Positions 12,940 to 26,469 of a stretch of DNA of 64,000 nt are shown in pieces; position 1 is the first letter of the stretch; each line of letters begins with the position of its first letter. Under the pieces are notes generated by a model, which was not told where the DNA came from, did no database searches, and saw only the letters and a program-made list of their open reading frames with translations. Where the stretch lies: positions 2,658,081 to 2,722,080 of the forward strand of contig JAQFVV010012546.1 in NCBI GenBank assembly GCA_028023455.1, given 5' to 3'. A program made the translations under genes and the position numbers. Source of the DNA: Epiperipatus broadwayi (taxonomy: Eukaryota; Onychophora; Udeonychophora; Euonychophora; Peripatidae).

Positions 12940-13430
12940 ACATTATAGAAATATTAGGTGTGAGTTAATATATGATAATAGTAAGGAAAGTATTTTATTG
13001 TTTAAGGCTCGAACGGGATCTTTAGCTACAAAAGAATATACATGTAAATGGAAAAATATGGGTGATTTATTTTGTAAATTATGTAAGGAAGGAATTGAAA
13101 ATATTAGGCATTTGTTAATTGAATGTAAATGTTTGAAAACAGAAAGGGTACATATAATGAAGTTGTGGAAAAATAAATATGAAAAGAGTGATTATACAGA
13201 AAGTGAATTATTGGTTTTTTATGCTGGGTTTGGGAAAAGATAAGGGGGATTTAGATATAAAGGTTATAGAGTTGACAAAAATTATGTTGTGGAAATGGGA
13301 TAGAGAAGATTATGGGTAAATTTAGAGTGGGGAATGTAAAAGAAAGTGGCTAACAGGTTTATCTGGGCATAATTGCTGAGATATTCTTGACTTTGTTTAA
13401 AGAGAAGCCATAATACATCACATCACATTA
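12940..13430 (+). pseudogene. LINE (third family) C-terminal zinc-knuckle tail
   Basis: An open frame from about 12940 to 13243 reads YDNSKESILLFKARTGSL, then WKNMGDLFCKLCKEGIENIRHLLIEC. The C-x2-C-x7-H-x4-C pattern (CKLC...H...C) is the cysteine-histidine motif near the C-terminus of many non-LTR retrotransposon ORF2 proteins. After a frameshift near 13235 the frame goes on (KDKGDLDIKVIELTKIML) to a TAA at 13317-13319. A 3' UTR of about 110 bp ends in CATCACATCACATTA, probably the short repeated tail. Only the last tenth of the element is present. Confidence 0.75.
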
Positions 13431-13504
13431 AAATGGTAAGCATGATAGTGACATATTAGTGTTATATTGAATTTCTTAATCATAAGCTGAGATTTCAGCC
13501 ATTG

Positions 13505-13621
<117 letters not shown>

Positions 13622-14485
13622 TGTACTCACAATTTTCAGGTTCATTTTGTAGAGCTGAAGACTAGATTGTACAGCTTCTAATAAATATACGATAAAAAGC
13701 ATCACTGTTTTAAATTAATACAACTTTTTGTTTTTTATAAATATTTTACAGAAAAATTCTGTAGGATTTTTGTTACCACAAGTGCAGGATATAGAAAAAC
13801 AACATAGGATTTTAAAATAATGATGAGACCAATGATACAGCCTAGAAAGCAGTAACATCTTAGACACTGCTTCCATTGCATTATTATTTTACACAGTGGT
13901 GAATTGAGATGATCACTACGTTCACTAGTTCTGACATCAATTTCTTTTAATGTGGAGAGGAAAAGCTTATACCAACAACCAAAAGTAAATATTTGATAGA
14001 AAATTTACCAGATAAATTTTACAATATCACATGACTTTCTCATATGATTACTGATATACTTCCCAGAGTGGTTATCTTCTCTCTATTTTAAAGCCATATT
14101 CTACAAGTTTATGTAATCAATTATAATCAGATAATATATGTTTAAACCCTATATGGAGACAGGTTTTTGGGTTCACATTTGTCAATGAAATGAAATCCAT
14201 AAACAATTTTGGAATTGGAAATTTTATACTATTCTACAACCTCGTGACCAATGAACAATCTTATAATAAATAGCTTTAAAATGAGATGCAGGTATTTTTT
14301 TAAAATATAGAAAATTTTATGGAAAATGTAAAAATTAGCAGATTTGTGTGCACAAGAACAATGTAATAATCCTTTAAGCGATATCTTTTTTTGAATCTAT
14401 GAATAGAACTTTAATTTATAGTTTATCTTCTTGCTTTTTCTTTTTTTACCATGTGATTTATTAAAAAACAACAAAGGTTTCATTG

Positions 14486-14930
14486 ACACAAATCACTTAA
14501 TGGAAGTATACTAATAATTTTTATTACAAATTCATTAGACTAGAGATTATCCATTAATAAATAATATTTCTGTTGTGTAATTTTCACTACACCATTCTCA
14601 TGCAAGGTAGGGATTGTTTTCTATCTGGTTTTAACTTTTTGTGGAGATATGTAGTCATATGATGAAAGACGTAAAAAAGATCAATGATCCCCATGATGTA
14701 TATTTTGTGCTGAACCAGCACTCATCAGTTGGCCCAGATCACTATCTCTTATGCATATTTTACCCATTGCTCAATATATATAGAAATTACTACAGTTTAT
14801 TTGATAAATGTCAAATATTCTGCCCTAATAACTTTGACAGAAATCACTTAATGAAAGTATATTAATAAATTTTATTGGTCATTTATTGGACTAGAGATCA
14901 TCCATTAATGAATAATATTTCTGCACTATA
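14486..14930. repeat. Direct duplication about 345 bp apart, with family E between
   Basis: About 85 bp starting AATCACTTAATGGAAGTAT at 14490 recurs with some changes at about 14835 (AATCACTTAATGAAAGTAT ... GACTAGAGATCATCCATTAA). The sequence between the copies (about 14660-14800) is a dispersed family E repeat (GATGATCCCCA-type block, GTGCTGAACCAGCACTCATC). Either a 345-bp tandem duplication or two copies of an element containing E. Confidence 0.6.
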
Positions 14931-14984
14931 ATTTATTATAATTGTTATATATATATATAAATATACATATTTTTTTTTTCTTTT

Positions 14985-15050
14985 AAAATTAACCTCCCTT
15001 TTTTACCCCCCCTTTTAAAAAACCCCTTAAAATTCCCCCCCCCAAGTAGT
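14985..15050. other. Alternating C-, T- and A-homopolymer tract
   Basis: Runs such as ACCCCCCCTTTTAAAAAACC and TTCCCCCCCCCAAG follow each other. The pattern is unlike anything around it and may mark poor consensus quality or a decayed (C/T)n tract. Confidence 0.5.
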
Positions 15051-15460
15051 AAATAGTAAATCAATTTTTCTCCCCAAAATTTTCTAATTTAATATAAAAC
15101 ATACATATATATATATTAATTTATTCAGTTATGCTAAAACACAAAAATGATAATAACAGGTATGTATGTTTTACTTTTTTAACTTATCCCAGAAGTTTAG
15201 AGTTGTCCTGGAAAATTTTTTATTAATATTTTTTTCCAATGTATTTTTTCATTTGGCTTCTTTTGGAGTTACAATTGTTAAATATTTTTTCACATCTTCT
15301 CCTTATATTATTGTTGATTCTCTTCATTTAATTAAATATTTCCATTTAAATATTTGATTCACATAAGTCACATTAAAATAAATAACAAAAGCAAAAGTAG
15401 TAGTTAGGTTAAATAAATAAAAAATTTTAAATCTTTTAAAATATTTTCTTTTCTCCATAT

Positions 15461-15542
15461 GTCATAGCATCGGCCGGGACGCGAACCCATAACCGTCTGC
15501 AACCAACTACTTGCTTGCAAGGCGGCTGCGATGACCTCTCGG
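15461..15542 (-). mobile_element. tRNA-derived SINE, copy 2, 5' truncated
   Basis: The minus strand starts inside the A box (CCGAGAGGTCATCGCAGCC), passes CAAGTAGTTGGTTGCAGACG and the B box GGGTTCGCGTCCC, and ends GATGCTATGACATATGG. The GTCAAGCGTTG start of the family is missing. A flanking direct repeat of the form AAAAGAAAAT(A)TTTT is visible on both sides. 5' truncation plus a target duplication is what incomplete target-primed reverse transcription leaves. Confidence 0.85.
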
Positions 15543-15922
15543 AAAAATTTTCTTTTGATTACTCAAAATCATGTAGCTATTTGAGATCTCAAGATGTATT
15601 ATATTTAATGGTAATTAATTATGTAAATTATTTCTCTTGTACAATTTAGTATAACATCTCATGGCTTTCCTGAATGACTAAGCAATCAATTATTTTTTTA
15701 AAGAAAGAATTACCTGATTAATAAATTGAACTAAAAGTAATTCTTTTGATTATCTCTGGGTAGTCTCTTTTGATCCAGATATAATTATAGGGAGGGAAAA
15801 GCTTTCTAAATTGCACGAATCCCATCATAATTATTTCTGCAAGTAATACAAGTAAACATTTTTTTTATTTGTTTAATCTTGAACAAGTAAATATACATTT
15901 TAAAAAAAGGTAATAAACACAT

Positions 15923-16100
15923 CAAGTGGTGTAACTAGAAAAATTGGGCCAAAAGCAGATATTTATGAAATATAGTTAATAATTGTTTTCATGTGAATAT
16001 ATTTCATTTGCCTTGCGATAGATTTCAAGTTTATGAACCCCTCGACTGTGTGGTTCCACAGGCATTGCCTTCCTTTGTGATTCTGTAGTTACACCACTGA
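15923..16100. mobile_element. Small TIR element (MITE), about 176 bp
   Basis: The left end CAAGTGGTGTAACTAGAA and the complement of the right end (CAGTGGTGTAACTACAGAA) form terminal inverted repeats with 13 identical bases, AGTGGTGTAACTA. The interior is GC-richer than the surroundings. The termini suggest a cut-and-paste DNA transposon, but I cannot see a clear target-site duplication and do not assign a superfamily. No coding capacity. Confidence 0.6.
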
Positions 16101-16789
16101 ATATATCACCAATACAGAAATTATGTCTGCACATTTAAAATCAAAATTTGAAAATGAAATAATTCCCTAGATTATTTCTAATTGACAAGAGCATAATGCT
16201 TCTATATTGTCTTAATAATATTTTGTCCAACTTGTCTACTTTATCCTGATTTTCAGTTTTTCCTAGCAAATAGAAACTAAATTTTAATTGCTAAGTCATT
16301 TTAAAACAATATTTACTGCAACTGATCTTAAAACAATACAAGAAAAAACAACAAACTTTAATTGCTATATCTTATAGTTTTCTTGAAAAAGTTGTCGTAG
16401 AAAAAAAAAGAAGAAGAAAACAACTAATGATTGTAAAAAATAAGCTGACATTTGTTTTATAATTTAGAAACAAGATAAGCAACCCCCCCCCCCTAATTAT
16501 TACAAAGATGCTGTGTTTAATATACAAAATAAGTGTTCAATATACAGAATTGCAAAAATATAACGGGCAGATATTTAAATTAATTTATGATTTAGCATTT
16601 ATGTTTAATATTTATATTTCATCTATAAATTATTTTCTTCTTTAAGAATGACCTATGCCGAAAAGATAGATTTTTAAAATATTCATATGGTAACTTAAAG
16701 TTATGTAGCGTTTAAACAAACAAATATATCCTTTTTAAAATCACTTGAACAATGCTTTATTTTATTTTTACTAGGTCAATCTTTTAGTT
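16101..16789. other. AT-rich non-coding DNA
   Basis: Contains a run of nine or ten C residues near 16483. Nothing else recognised. Confidence 0.5.
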
Positions 16790-16822
16790 TCAACTGACCA
16801 GCAGTTTTTTCAGAGCTAATAT
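16790..16822 (-). ncRNA. Decayed hammerhead-like motif
   Basis: On the minus strand AGCTCTGAAAA is followed by ACTG-CTGGT-CAGT(T) and GAAAC. The order (CUGANRA box, stem II with CUGGU loop, GAAA box) is that of the hammerhead motifs at 48.9 and 49.6 kb. The CUGAAAA box has A in place of the essential G8, so it should be inactive. No fold-back partner is visible nearby. Confidence 0.45.
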
Positions 16823-16829
16823 ATATATA

Positions 16830-19800
16830 ACAATACATGAATATATAAAACATAGATTATCTAATAAATGTATACATTATAATGTAAATATATGCCCTCA
16901 AATATCTATATTACATTTTATCGTAATCATGTTGCAAGTAATAAGCCTTTCCCAATTTATATACAGTAATTCATTTTTTTTATATTTTCTCACGTAGTAA
17001 TTAATATTATTATAACTACAATAATATAACTAATTTAATACAGTTATGATCTTTTAGTAATCTATTAACTTTTCTTATTGTTTATATTTCATTCCAATAT
17101 CAGCCTTTCAAGCTAATTGAGCACTCACCTTTTGAGAGTGTTAAATAAATGAATACTCTCCTCTTCAATCCAACTTTTCTTATTGTTTATATTATAACTG
17201 AAAGACACAAACTTATTATATACGTGTGTAAATATATGTATTGTTTATATTGAAAGAGATAAGAAAAAAGTTGTTGAATTATTACTATTCAATGTTTTCA
17301 CAATCTAATAAGATTTGTAATTTTACAAAGAGTAGATAACCAAGAATATCGGATTAATGGTTATTGCATCTGAACCAAATGGAAATAGACTCTTAATATT
17401 AATATTTTTAATAATAGTATAAATACATATTTGTTAAAATAAATTAAAACTAAAATATATGACAATTTGATATTATTCACATTTTTTTTTATAACATCAT
17501 TTAGAGTGTATATATTTATTTCATATGCACACACTCTATATAAATAGTGTGATGATTTTAAAATCAAATAAACAATCTATTCTAAAAACAAAAACAGAAT
17601 AGTAGGTATATATTTTTTTTTTTTTTGTAAAACAAATTAGGGCAATATGAAATGGTAAATGTTTGAGGTCAGAATTATAAAAAAGGTCATTCACACTGAA
17701 TACATAAATATCAAAAAATCATTTTTAATATCTCTTAGGGACAGCTTAAAGAGTCATGAGTCATGGCTATATGATTCACATTTTTCACTTGCTTCACTTT
17801 TGCAATTTTTACATATATGTTTAGTTTATATATCTATGACGATGATTTCAGTGTATGTATGAATATATATATATTTAAAAAATTATTGAACATTATTCAC
17901 TGCAATCTTTAAAAAAAGTAGAAAGCAATAGCTAATTATCATTAACAGTCATTGGATTTTCTATAGCAAATAATATAATATATTTGGCTTTTTTATGGAT
18001 ATTAGACTAGCTTTTCATTTAAAATAGTAGTTTGAATGTGTGACATAAACAAATATAGAAAACTGTGATAAATAATGCTAACTTTTATATTTATGTAATA
18101 ATAAGGAACCTAATGTAGACATATTACATTACCAAAAAGTACTAGTAAAATATTAACAGAAAAAATAGTTTTGTCATACATACATAGATAGCCTTAAATA
18201 AAAAATATTATTGCATCTAATATAAATATTCTAATATATGTTTCTATTTTATTTAACATAATATGATATGAATGTTTATTTGATGGAAGTCATTCTTAAA
18301 CAAGCATCTCCTTATAAATGTTTGTATTTGTTATGACATCATACAATCAATAGTTGCCATATCTGTTCATGTTACATTGTCATTACTGACCAACATCTCT
18401 CTAACATTAGTTCACCTTGATTCAAACATGGGATAGGTCATTAAGCATGATCACTTTGGGATATTCACAACCAGGCATACAATCAGCTGTAAATGATGCC
18501 ACATTTTAGATTATACTCATGATGTGATACATTATGTATGCTTACAATTAACTAGTAATCTGATATAATTACATGGTACCATTATTTCCTTTAGTTTTGG
18601 AAAGATGCATGTATGCATACTACTTATATACAAGTCAAGTCTAACCTTTATTGATATAAAAAGGGGACAATGCACAGAAGCTCTTTTTAAAAAGTCACAA
18701 AAATAACAATTGACTTGTAATACAAAATAGCAATAAAATATTGAAACATAATTTAATATAGAAAGTTAAAAACAATAATTATATGACATCAAATTATTCG
18801 ACTGAGAGCCACTGAAATATTTTTTTACATTTTTAAAACAAATACATATAAAGAAATATTTTGTATTGTTATTATTACTGTTTTAAAAAGTGAAACCAAT
18901 TTTATAGCATCTAGTGTTTAGACTTTGTTGCCTAGCAATAATTAAAGCATTATGTGTATTTTAATATTATTACCGTAAAAACTTGTAATTTAAGCAAAAA
19001 ACATATTATAATCAAATTATAAGTTTTGATTATGTATTTAATGTCAATTTTATATTGGTTGTCATTGTTTCATATGCTAGTAAAATTTGCTTAAGAAAAC
19101 ATTTAAAGTTTTTCAAAAAAAAAGTTTACTGCACTAGAGATTAGAAAATTACATTTTTAAGATTCAGATAAATGGATTAAAGGGTTAATGCTTCATATAA
19201 ATAAATGTATTTGTGTTCCATATATTTGGTAATATATATTCAGCATATCAAAAAATTCAAAAAAATGTTTATTATTAATTATATGGTGTAAGATTGTAAA
19301 TTTATTTTATTCATTTTAAATTGAAAATAAATATGTGAATAAAATTATTATTCTTTGTTATTATATGTTTCGCTTTTGTTACTATATTCACATTAGTAAA
19401 TTATAAACAATACAACTAAATACTTTATATTTCAAATACATTTGCCCTTTTATTTGTATGATATACTAAGGAAATATGTATAAAAATATATTTCCAGTAT
19501 AATATATTGAAAATGTAGTGTAGACCGTTTAATTTATATTAGATTGAAACATAGCATTTGTGTGGTAAAGCATGCATTTTTCTTTTATATATTTCTAAAA
19601 ATATTTATTTTTATTTTTTGTATAATACAATTTTTATTAGAGAGACACTACTTAAAATTGACCAGAGTTAATTTGAAAGATTATTATGGTTTTTCATGAT
19701 GTAATTGGGAAAGGTTATAAATAGGTCTTAATAAAAAAAAAATTATCTTGTTTTAGTTTCAATAGAAGCATGTCTAAATTTCTTTACATGATTTTCTTTT

Positions 19801-22800
19801 ATTTATTTTAAAAATATATAGTTAAATGGACAAAATGCAGTGGTAAAAAGCATTATTATCTGTCCATGAGCTGACTGGCTGGTCAAAGATTTAGGAGGAG
19901 GGACAATTTATTATAAAAATGAAAAGTACTCGAAAATGTTTCATTGCATTATAAATAATATAATTTTATCTTTTAAAATGTGTTACCTATATTTTAATAT
20001 CAGAGTACAAATTCTAACAATGGCAGAATATGTTCAGGAATCATTTTCATCTTCCAGTGTAATTTCATTGGACTGATTAATCATTTTATCTAAAATATTA
20101 ATCTGTTTCATTTTCCATTATATTATTCTGAATAAAGCTAGCATCTATTCATTCATAATATTTTGAGATAAATATTTGCTCATGAAAGAATATTTTTTCA
20201 TATCATCATGCATACAAACTAGTGTTTGTGTATGTGTAAGAATCCTATAAATCAATAATAATTATTTAGAAGGATAATTTGGATATATTTACATAATAAT
20301 GGAACCATGAAAATGTGCTTGAATATTTATATCTTCTTTGGAACAATTACATATTATTGGATTGTATTATGCATTTATTTTATTTTGGTCTCTTAAATTT
20401 ATATTAACTCATTAATTGCTGATTATTTTATTGATTGAGTGAGGTAAAAGTCTAGTCAACTGCCAAAATATATTCATCTTTTAATAGTTTTGTTTGTAAA
20501 AAGTATATTAATAATTTATCAGATTATGAAAGTGAACAAAAGTTTTTTCAAAAATAAATATTTATAATTGTAAACATATTCAATAGCAGCAAATCTAAAA
20601 TGAATGTTAGTAACCAACTAAAAAGTGTTGCTGACATCAGTGATTTCTTTATCAGTTTTACATTCCCAAAAAGTAAATTTTTATTAAAATCTTATATATT
20701 TTTCTATAATAATTTTATTTTTAGCATATTTTATCAAAATAATTTATAATATGTCAAAAAATACCTTTAAAATGATCTAAAATTTTCGTTTATCACTTTT
20801 GAAATGAAACTAAAGCAATCGTAACAGTGGAAGTTATTGACAAGTAAATTTCTTTGTCCTCAATAGTTGAGAGCCAATCAATGCTTAGAATAGACTGCCT
20901 CCTCCCTTTGTTAGACCTTCAATGTCAGTTTTATTGGTTTTTAACTTGTAAAATAATTCACAAGAGGGCAGCATCTTATGGAACTTTTTATAACCTTTCA
21001 AATGACTGGAAAATCTTTACCGTAGCATTAAAAATTACGGAATTTGAGTGACGGGAAGCTGTCACATTTTTAGTCATAACTGATGGAAAAATGGTTAATA
21101 AATAAGTAGCTTTATTTTTCATATGTATATTCTATAGTTTGATTAATTATCTTTTTATATGAAGTACAGAAAGAATAAATATCTTTAACTCTCTTATATT
21201 TTGGAAAGTATTAATGTTCAACATTTTTTGTGATACATAAACATATGTTTTGTATTTAGTATCCAATAGGTGAAGATTGATATGTAATCACTGATTTAAA
21301 TATGAAATTAATGTCAATTGATGATCTATTATACATACAATTAGATTATAGTTGTATATATTGTTTATGATCTGTTCACCATATACATATTTTTATCATA
21401 TAATTGATATTCATGTATTTATAAAATTTAATTTATCTTAAAATGATTATACATGCCTGATTATTGTTCAATTGTGCAATATAAATTTATTGATTAATAG
21501 CATTTGAGAAGGACAAGATTAACTGACAATACCACTTAAGTTATTTGAGATAACCATAGAATAATTTGGAAATCAAATTTCAGGATTGATGAGTATGATT
21601 AGATACATATATCATTGTCTTTGTATTGAATTCAATATTTATTATCTAACTAAATATAAACTTGGTATTGTAATAAATTATTAAATCTGATATTATTGGG
21701 TATTTAATGAATAATTAGAAGCTGTTGAAACTATTTTCTTAATTAAATAGAAATTTTATCGGTATTGATTTGATAATTAGTGAGGATACAAAATAATATT
21801 TATTGAATTTAAATCAAGGAAATCATAGTCGAATATTTGCCTCTTTTATTTAAATTGTTACTGATTGGGATAAGTATTGTATTAAGTTCATAATTAGCCA
21901 ATAAGATCTTAATCTTATTCAATTATAAAGCTGATAGTAATATATTTTATTCTGCTATGAATCAGAATAGTTTGCTTTGATTAGATTTAAATTTAATTGA
22001 TCTAGGTCATAAATCCAGTTTAAATATTAAATTTAAGTTTCATATTTGATTATAGTAAATATTAATAATTTTTATTATATGTCTTGATTGTTATATCATA
22101 GAGTTTTAGTAATCTAGCTACATGGAATTAAAAATAAATTGATTGTATTAGTTATTGTACTTGAATAAATATCCAATAAAAATCTACTCTTTGTTTTCTT
22201 TATTAGTATGATTGGACATTATAGATTTAAGATTATCTAATAGATTTATTGATATTACATCATTATTGAGTATTTCATTTTATTATAACTAGCTTAATTA
22301 GTAAGAGTAAAATCAATATAAGAATATAATATGGCTGAGTTAGTATAATTTATTATTTCATTTAATTGAGATTTAAAATTAATTATTCGGTCATATATGT
22401 ACTTAAATATTAGATATTGTCAACTTATAGAACATATTAAACTACTCATCTCAATCATTCATGAACTATTTTATTTAGATAAAAACAATGTTACATTTTA
22501 GTGTAAGTTTATATTATTGTAAACAATGTTTGATTTTGTTAGATATACTAGAGTTTAGTTATTTAATGATTTATTATTAGTTTTATTTGATTATTAGTGA
22601 AATCTATCTTAAGCATATATCTTAGTTTTGAAATGATGATATTTGATATAATTATATTATTTTAATTTATTTTAAGTAATGTTTGTATTTAGAGTATTTC
22701 AAATGGTAATTTTGTTTGTTTTCTATTGATTTAAAATGCTATTTGAACTCACAATGCTATAATAAAAATTGTAATCACTGTTTTGTTTTGGTATAGTTAA

Positions 22801-22805
22801 CACTC
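16830..22805. other. Six kb of AT-rich DNA without a recognisable gene
   Basis: Read on both strands, I find no protein motif, RNA gene or bounded element. A moderately GC-richer patch lies at 20850-21060 (CCTCCTCCCTTTGTTAGACC, ACAAGAGGGCAGCATCTTA) with a 65-codon frame of no known family. 21300-22700 is a long, uniform stretch of A/T-rich sequence with unusually few homopolymers. Confidence 0.5.
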
Positions 22806-22809
22806 AGAT

Positions 22810-23089
22810 ATATTATTAGATAATAAACATCACATGACCACCTCCTCTTATGCTTGTGTATAAATGTTGTTAAAACAGGCAAAACTCACTATTTATATTG
22901 CCACACACAGCAAGCTAGAGTAATCAATGGATGCCAGAAGGCTTGTGCATAAAATCCCCATGTAGTGCATTAGATGGGATTTTATACAGAAGCCTTCTGG
23001 CATCCATTGATTTCTCTAGCTTGCTGTGTGTGGCAATATATATATATATATATAGTGAATTTTGCCTGTTTTTTTATATTATTAGATAA
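22810..23089 (-). mobile_element. Fold-back element family A, copy 1, with 14-bp TSD
   Basis: An element of 252 bp (22824-23075) lies between two identical 14-bp repeats, ATATTATTAGATAA, at 22810-22823 and 23076-23089. Its arms carry CAAGCTAGAGTAATCAATGG...CCAGAAGGCTTGTG and the inverse. The left end (TAAACATCACATGACCACC) is the family's long terminus; the right end stops early at GCCTGTTTT. Compared with the copies at 29.9, 53.7 and 57.9 kb the central hammerhead segment is deleted. The long TSD and unequal ends point to retroposition. I read the long end as 3', hence minus orientation. Confidence 0.8.
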
Positions 23090-23518
23090 AGTATTATTTT
23101 AAAAACTGAATGATTATTTATTGATTACCATTTGTTTAGCTTAGTATATTATATTTATTCTGTTATGAACAATACTATTATTTATGGGCATTATAACCCT
23201 AGGATCATTTTCATTTAATTTACATTTTATTCCATTGCAAATGATGTCCAACTTCATGGTTCATTTTCATTCTGTTACATAGGGTGATCATTTTTATTCA
23301 GGCTACATTAGAGTTATTATTTCTCATTGCACATTTTTGATCCGTTACAAATAGCGCCCCAATTTTCAGGATGTAATTAAACAAATTCACGCTATCCTAT
23401 TGTTCAAACCAGTGGGACTATAATAGCATACACACATATTTAATGTTACTATATATATATATATATCATTGTATAGGAGTTCATAGTATAGTGATATTAA
23501 ATTCCCAAACTAAATTAA

Positions 23519-24274
23519 TATCTAATTAAAATATTAATTCTTATTATGCGCAATGTCAGCACGTAATACTTAAATAAGACTAAAACCTTAGTACATGTGC
23601 CTTGAGTGCTTAATTTATTACAAGAGAGACCTCTACAAATCTAAATGCAAGATTCCACTTTATAAAGATTAGAGCAGCCCACTCTTATCTTCAACCTATT
23701 TTTCTATATATATAGGCAAATCTAAAGCATTATGATTTGGGAGCATGAAGCTAATAAATTCTTCACTGATTAAATCCACTATTTCTGTTAAACATTAACG
23801 ATTGTGAAATCTTTCAATTTACAATGAGTTAACATTCAGATCTTAAATTTAGAAATATTTTGAATCCATTTAAAATATATTAATTCTTATTAAGTGCAAT
23901 GTTGGCATGTAATACTTAAATAAGGCTAAAACCTTAATACATGTGCCTTGAGTGCTTAATTTATTACAAGAAAGACCTCTACAAAAGTCGAATCTTGCAT
24001 TTAGATTTGTAGAAGTCTCTCTTGTAATAAATTAAACACTCAAAGCACATGTACTAAGGTTTTAGCTTTAGTTAAGTATTATGTGCTGACATTGCACTTA
24101 ATAAGAATTAATATTTATAACTTGAAATTGATTCAAAATATTTCTAAATTTAAGATCTGACTATTAACTCATTGTAAATCGAAAGACTTCATTATCATTA
24201 ATGTTTAACAGAAATAGTGGACTTAATCAGTGAAGAATTTATTAGCCTCATGCTCCCAAATCATAATTCTTTAC

Positions 24275-24314
<40 letters not shown>

Positions 24315-24344
24315 TCACATATATTTATATATATATATATATAT

Positions 24345-24397
<53 letters not shown>

Positions 24398-24539
24398 TTG
24401 AAGATAATAGTGGGCCACTCTTATTTTTATAAAGTCGAATCTTGCATTTATATTTGTGAAGATCTCTCTTGTAATAAATTAAACAATTCAAGGTGCATGT
24501 ACTGAGGTTTTAGCCTTATTTAAGTATCTAATTTAAATA
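23519..24539. mobile_element. Compound fold-back element, about 1 kb, with 15-bp TSD
   Basis: Four copies of a roughly 110-bp unit X (AATGT(C/T)GGCA(C/T)GTAATACTT, then AGTGCTTAATTTATTACAAG) sit at about 23540 (+), 23888 (+), 23995 (-) and 24435 (-). Different stretches Y separate X copies within each half, so the element reads X-Y-X / X'-Y'-X'. The halves are inverted copies of each other meeting near 23988. A 15-bp direct repeat with one mismatch, TATCTAATT(A/T)AAATA, lies at 23519-23533 and 24525-24539. Microsatellites have grown in Y' (24278-24394). No coding sequence seen. Confidence 0.7.
24278..24394. repeat. (CT)n and (TA)n microsatellites inside the fold-back element
   Basis: About 17 CT units are followed, after ACATCACATATATT, by about 75 bp of TA repeats. 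Absent from the corresponding place in the left arm, so expansion followed the inverted duplication. Confidence 0.9.
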
Positions 24540-25000
24540 AAACTATATATTTTTTAGATTATGGTTATATTTTTTATTTAAATTACATCACAATCAATAC
24601 ATAAAATTATCTAATATTGGTCAATAAATGCATAATCATTAGAGCAATCACCAACTGACAATTGGAAAATCTGATTGGAAGTTCTAAATGTGACTTTTAG
24701 TGGAAAATAAACTGTTAATGAAACCTTTTGCCTTAAATAGGCTATATAAAAGTATATTTCTTTATTTTATTCATGTAACAGATATTCTCACATAAATATT
24801 TCAATTCTAATGGCAGGAAAAAATTCAAAAAATAAAAACATATATAGAGATAAGATTTTGTAGTGACTAATTTGAGCAATCTTTGGGCTATTGACATATT
24901 CCAACTTATATGTTTTAAAATCCTTAGGAAAATAATGTAATCTATTCTGCAACATATTTTTATTTTGAAAAACTTCAAATATTAGTCTAATAGTATTTTT

Positions 25001-25106
25001 TTTGTCAAGCATTGGTTGTCAAAAGGTCAGTGACAACTGCTTTATAAGAAGTTGTCCCGGGTTAGTGGGTTCACTTCCTGGCTGATGCTATGACACATAG
25101 TAAAAA
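25001..25106 (+). mobile_element. tRNA-derived SINE, copy 3, divergent
   Basis: It starts GTCAAGCATTGGTTGTCAAA and ends GATGCTATGACACATAGTAA plus A-tail. A perfect 12-bp TSD, AATAGTATTTTT, flanks it at 24989-25000 and 25107-25118. The internal sequence is the most diverged of the set, with an altered A box and a weak B box (GGGTTCACTTCC). Confidence 0.85.
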
Positions 25107-25449
25107 AATAGTATTTTTATTTTCTCTCCTCAACTTTACTCTTCTATTGAAAAATAGTAACTTATGCACTATTTTAGAGTATTTTTGTTATATTATTTTA
25201 ATGCAAATAGAATCTGTATCTTCCATCAAAGAATGTTCAAATTCTCAACAATATACCTTTCCATTCTTAACTCTTTTCATTTGCACATTCTAATGTAATT
25301 TAAGAATCACAATAATAAAATGATTATTCTATGTCAAAATATTATACAATATCATAAATAAAATAATTCATTTTTTAAAATTTATTTTAAAAAGTATTTA
25401 TATCTTATTTATATAATAATGTTTTAATATATAAACTATATGTAACTAA

Positions 25450-26250
25450 TTTATTTAATGAAGTTATATCACTATGATAAAATGCCATATCTTCAACTTT
25501 ATGTTCAATTTTTTAATCAAAAAGCTAACAACATATTTAAAATTATTCACAACCTCAATCTATTAACTATCATCCAGCAAAGTTATTGCTGGAAATGTTA
25601 TTTCTATCACTAGTTTATAAAGATCCCGATTTTTTAAAATTATAATTGTGAAATCAAAGTTTTAAAAGTAGCATTCCAAACATTAAAATTTTCTGATATA
25701 GTATATTTTAAATTAGAAAAGGTAGCATAAATAACAGCATTCAATAAATTTTAAATCAAAAATATTTTTTTTCTTTGCTTTTAATTAGTTCATAATGGAA
25801 TTTTCACAATCAGATCTATATCATATATTGCTTTATGGAGATGATTATATAATATTAACTTTCTCTTTTTAATGAACAACACCAATATCAAAATTTCCTT
25901 CTACTTTGTCATATATTAGCTATATAATATATGAATAAACTTCTTTTACCATTAACAGAATTCAAACATTGTAACTTATCTTTTTTCATTAATTTAGACA
26001 AATATTTTGACCAAATTAATAAAAGCAATGTCTAAGTAAGACCTTTGCCATAATATTTTTTCATACTTTTAAAATATCCATATATTGATTTTCTAAAATC
26101 AACAAATTTCTAGTAGCTAATCAATATTTCTTTTATTACAATAGATAATATATTTGTGATAATTATTGTAGTCTTGTCTATCTTCTTTATTTTTATTAAT
26201 TGAAATCATAAAAGCATCTTTAAGATTAGGCAATGCAGCTACACAAAATT
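25450..26250 (-). pseudogene. LINE (family D) reverse-transcriptase fragment, copy 1
   Basis: The minus strand contains NLKDAFMI...EDRQDYNNYH near 26240-26150. This corresponds to the conserved stretch before and into the first reverse-transcriptase block of non-LTR elements (family form: DA.II.....R.DC.NYRGISL). Further on, AFINLVKIFV-INEK corresponds to the A(F/Y)xDLxKAFDxVNR block. Stops and frameshifts are frequent. The same order occurs in the better copy at 41100-42000. Boundaries are approximate. Confidence 0.55.
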
Positions 26251-26469
26251 TCAATTAATATATCATTACCACACTTTAAAACCACTTCAAATATTTTATC
26301 ACTAATCACAGTTTTTTTCTTTGTTTACATAATAGTTTTAATCTCATTATCTTTTAATAAGTATGACCCTTTCAATTTTGGTGTTACTATTCAATTGTTA
26401 ATCAAAATAATTGCTTTGTCTGATCAAAATATTGTGATTGATGTGAAAAAGAATAACATCCACTAATTT

